A program made the translations under genes and the position numbers. Shown one piece after another: positions 63,798 to 64,000 of a DNA stretch of 64,000 nucleotides; positions within the stretch are counted from its first letter, which is position 1; each line of letters opens with the position of its first letter. The notes under the pieces are model-generated. The model did not search any database, was not told the origin of the DNA, and saw nothing but the letters and a program-made list of their open reading frames with translations. The stretch comes from Pseudoalteromonas peptidolytica (GTDB lineage Bacteria; Pseudomonadota; Gammaproteobacteria; Enterobacterales; Alteromonadaceae): assembly GCF_012641745.1 (NCBI RefSeq), contig NZ_WEHZ01000008.1, positions 99,286 through 163,285 of the forward strand, in the 5' to 3' direction.

Positions 63798-64000
63798 TGT
63801 TCTTTAACAATATGAAGCAATCATCTGTGTGGGCACTCGTACAGATTGAGTTCTAACAGCAGAGTCTAGTTCGCTAGATGACGCAAACAAATTTAGAGTC
63901 TCAATTGAACTGAGTGACCAACAGAATAAACATAGTTTATTCAGCACAGTCAATTCGATACCGAAAGGTATCAAAATCAGAATTCAATGAGCATGAAACT
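63798..64000 (+). ncRNA. rrn leader with boxA; 16S gene expected just beyond the window
   Basis: TGTTCTTTAACA at 63798-63809 is the boxA antitermination signal (consensus near TGCTCTTTAACA), which recruits NusB and S10. The region after it is the transcribed pre-16S leader. The window ends before the conserved 16S start (AGAGTTTGATC) appears, so no rRNA gene itself is called. Confidence 0.88.

Noticed and set aside
1..64000. CRISPR arrays, tRNA genes, prophage or integron
   Set aside because: No regularly spaced repeats, tRNA-like cloverleaf sequence, integrase, phage structural gene or attachment site was found by eye.

Overview
The window looks like chromosomal DNA from a marine gammaproteobacterium of the Alteromonadales, most likely Pseudoalteromonas. 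This is inferred from moderate GC, gammaproteobacterial gene families (TorF porin, DUF2057, CsgD/VpsT-like regulator, TolB-amidohydrolase fusion, many secreted peptidases) and E. coli-like spc and alpha ribosomal operons. No database search was possible, so the genus is an inference.

Left part (1-13.7 kb): a nearly complete methionine salvage pathway in two blocks. mtnK (cut by the window edge) and mtnA are divergent at one end. mtnB-mtnC-mtnD (overlapping, minus strand) are divergent from mtnE-like aminotransferase and mtnU omega-amidase (plus strand) at the other. Between the blocks lie an S9 peptidase, a lipoprotein M16 double-domain metallopeptidase and a CadC/ToxR-type membrane regulator with a propeller-like periplasmic domain. 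Both divergent regions carry 8-bp-phased sequences resembling MetJ boxes.

Middle part (13.7-34.3 kb): a chemoreceptor with an unusually long poly-HAMP stack, a secreted TolB-propeller/amidohydrolase fusion, a hybrid histidine kinase, a MITE-like repeat, a CsgD/VpsT-like regulator, hinT, DUF2057, the polyamine genes speE/speA (divergent), an operon of two LPA-type acyltransferases plus a YbdG-type MscS channel, a chromate transporter, a solute-binding protein and an OmpA-like lipoprotein.

34.3-39.7 kb: the most interesting locus. A two-cysteine ArsR repressor of the BigR/SqrR/YgaV (persulfide-sensing) kind stands divergent from a rhodanese and a DUF2892 membrane gene that carries an in-frame TGA. 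The repressor is followed by an RND efflux permease and its membrane fusion protein. The intergenic region holds two overlapping palindromes phased by 16 bp. The suggestion is a reactive-sulfur-responsive module that includes an efflux pump.

39.7-53.5 kb: an iodotyrosine-deiodinase-like flavoprotein, a deletion remnant of an ABC ATPase/M1-peptidase permease locus, FAH-family enzyme, purT plus an aldo-keto reductase, TorF porin, an unrecognised 388-residue protein, AsmA, a PhyH dioxygenase, a small unknown protein, a membrane Ser/Thr kinase with TPRs and a polysaccharide deacetylase.

53.9-62.5 kb: the complete spc (rplN to rpmJ) and alpha (rpsM to rplQ) operons, but with no S10 operon upstream of rplN. 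The alpha leader and GTG start of rpsM are recognisable. Then follow a frameshifted outer-membrane protein gene and, at the right edge, tandem rRNA promoters, boxA and leader of an rrn operon whose 16S gene should begin just beyond the window.
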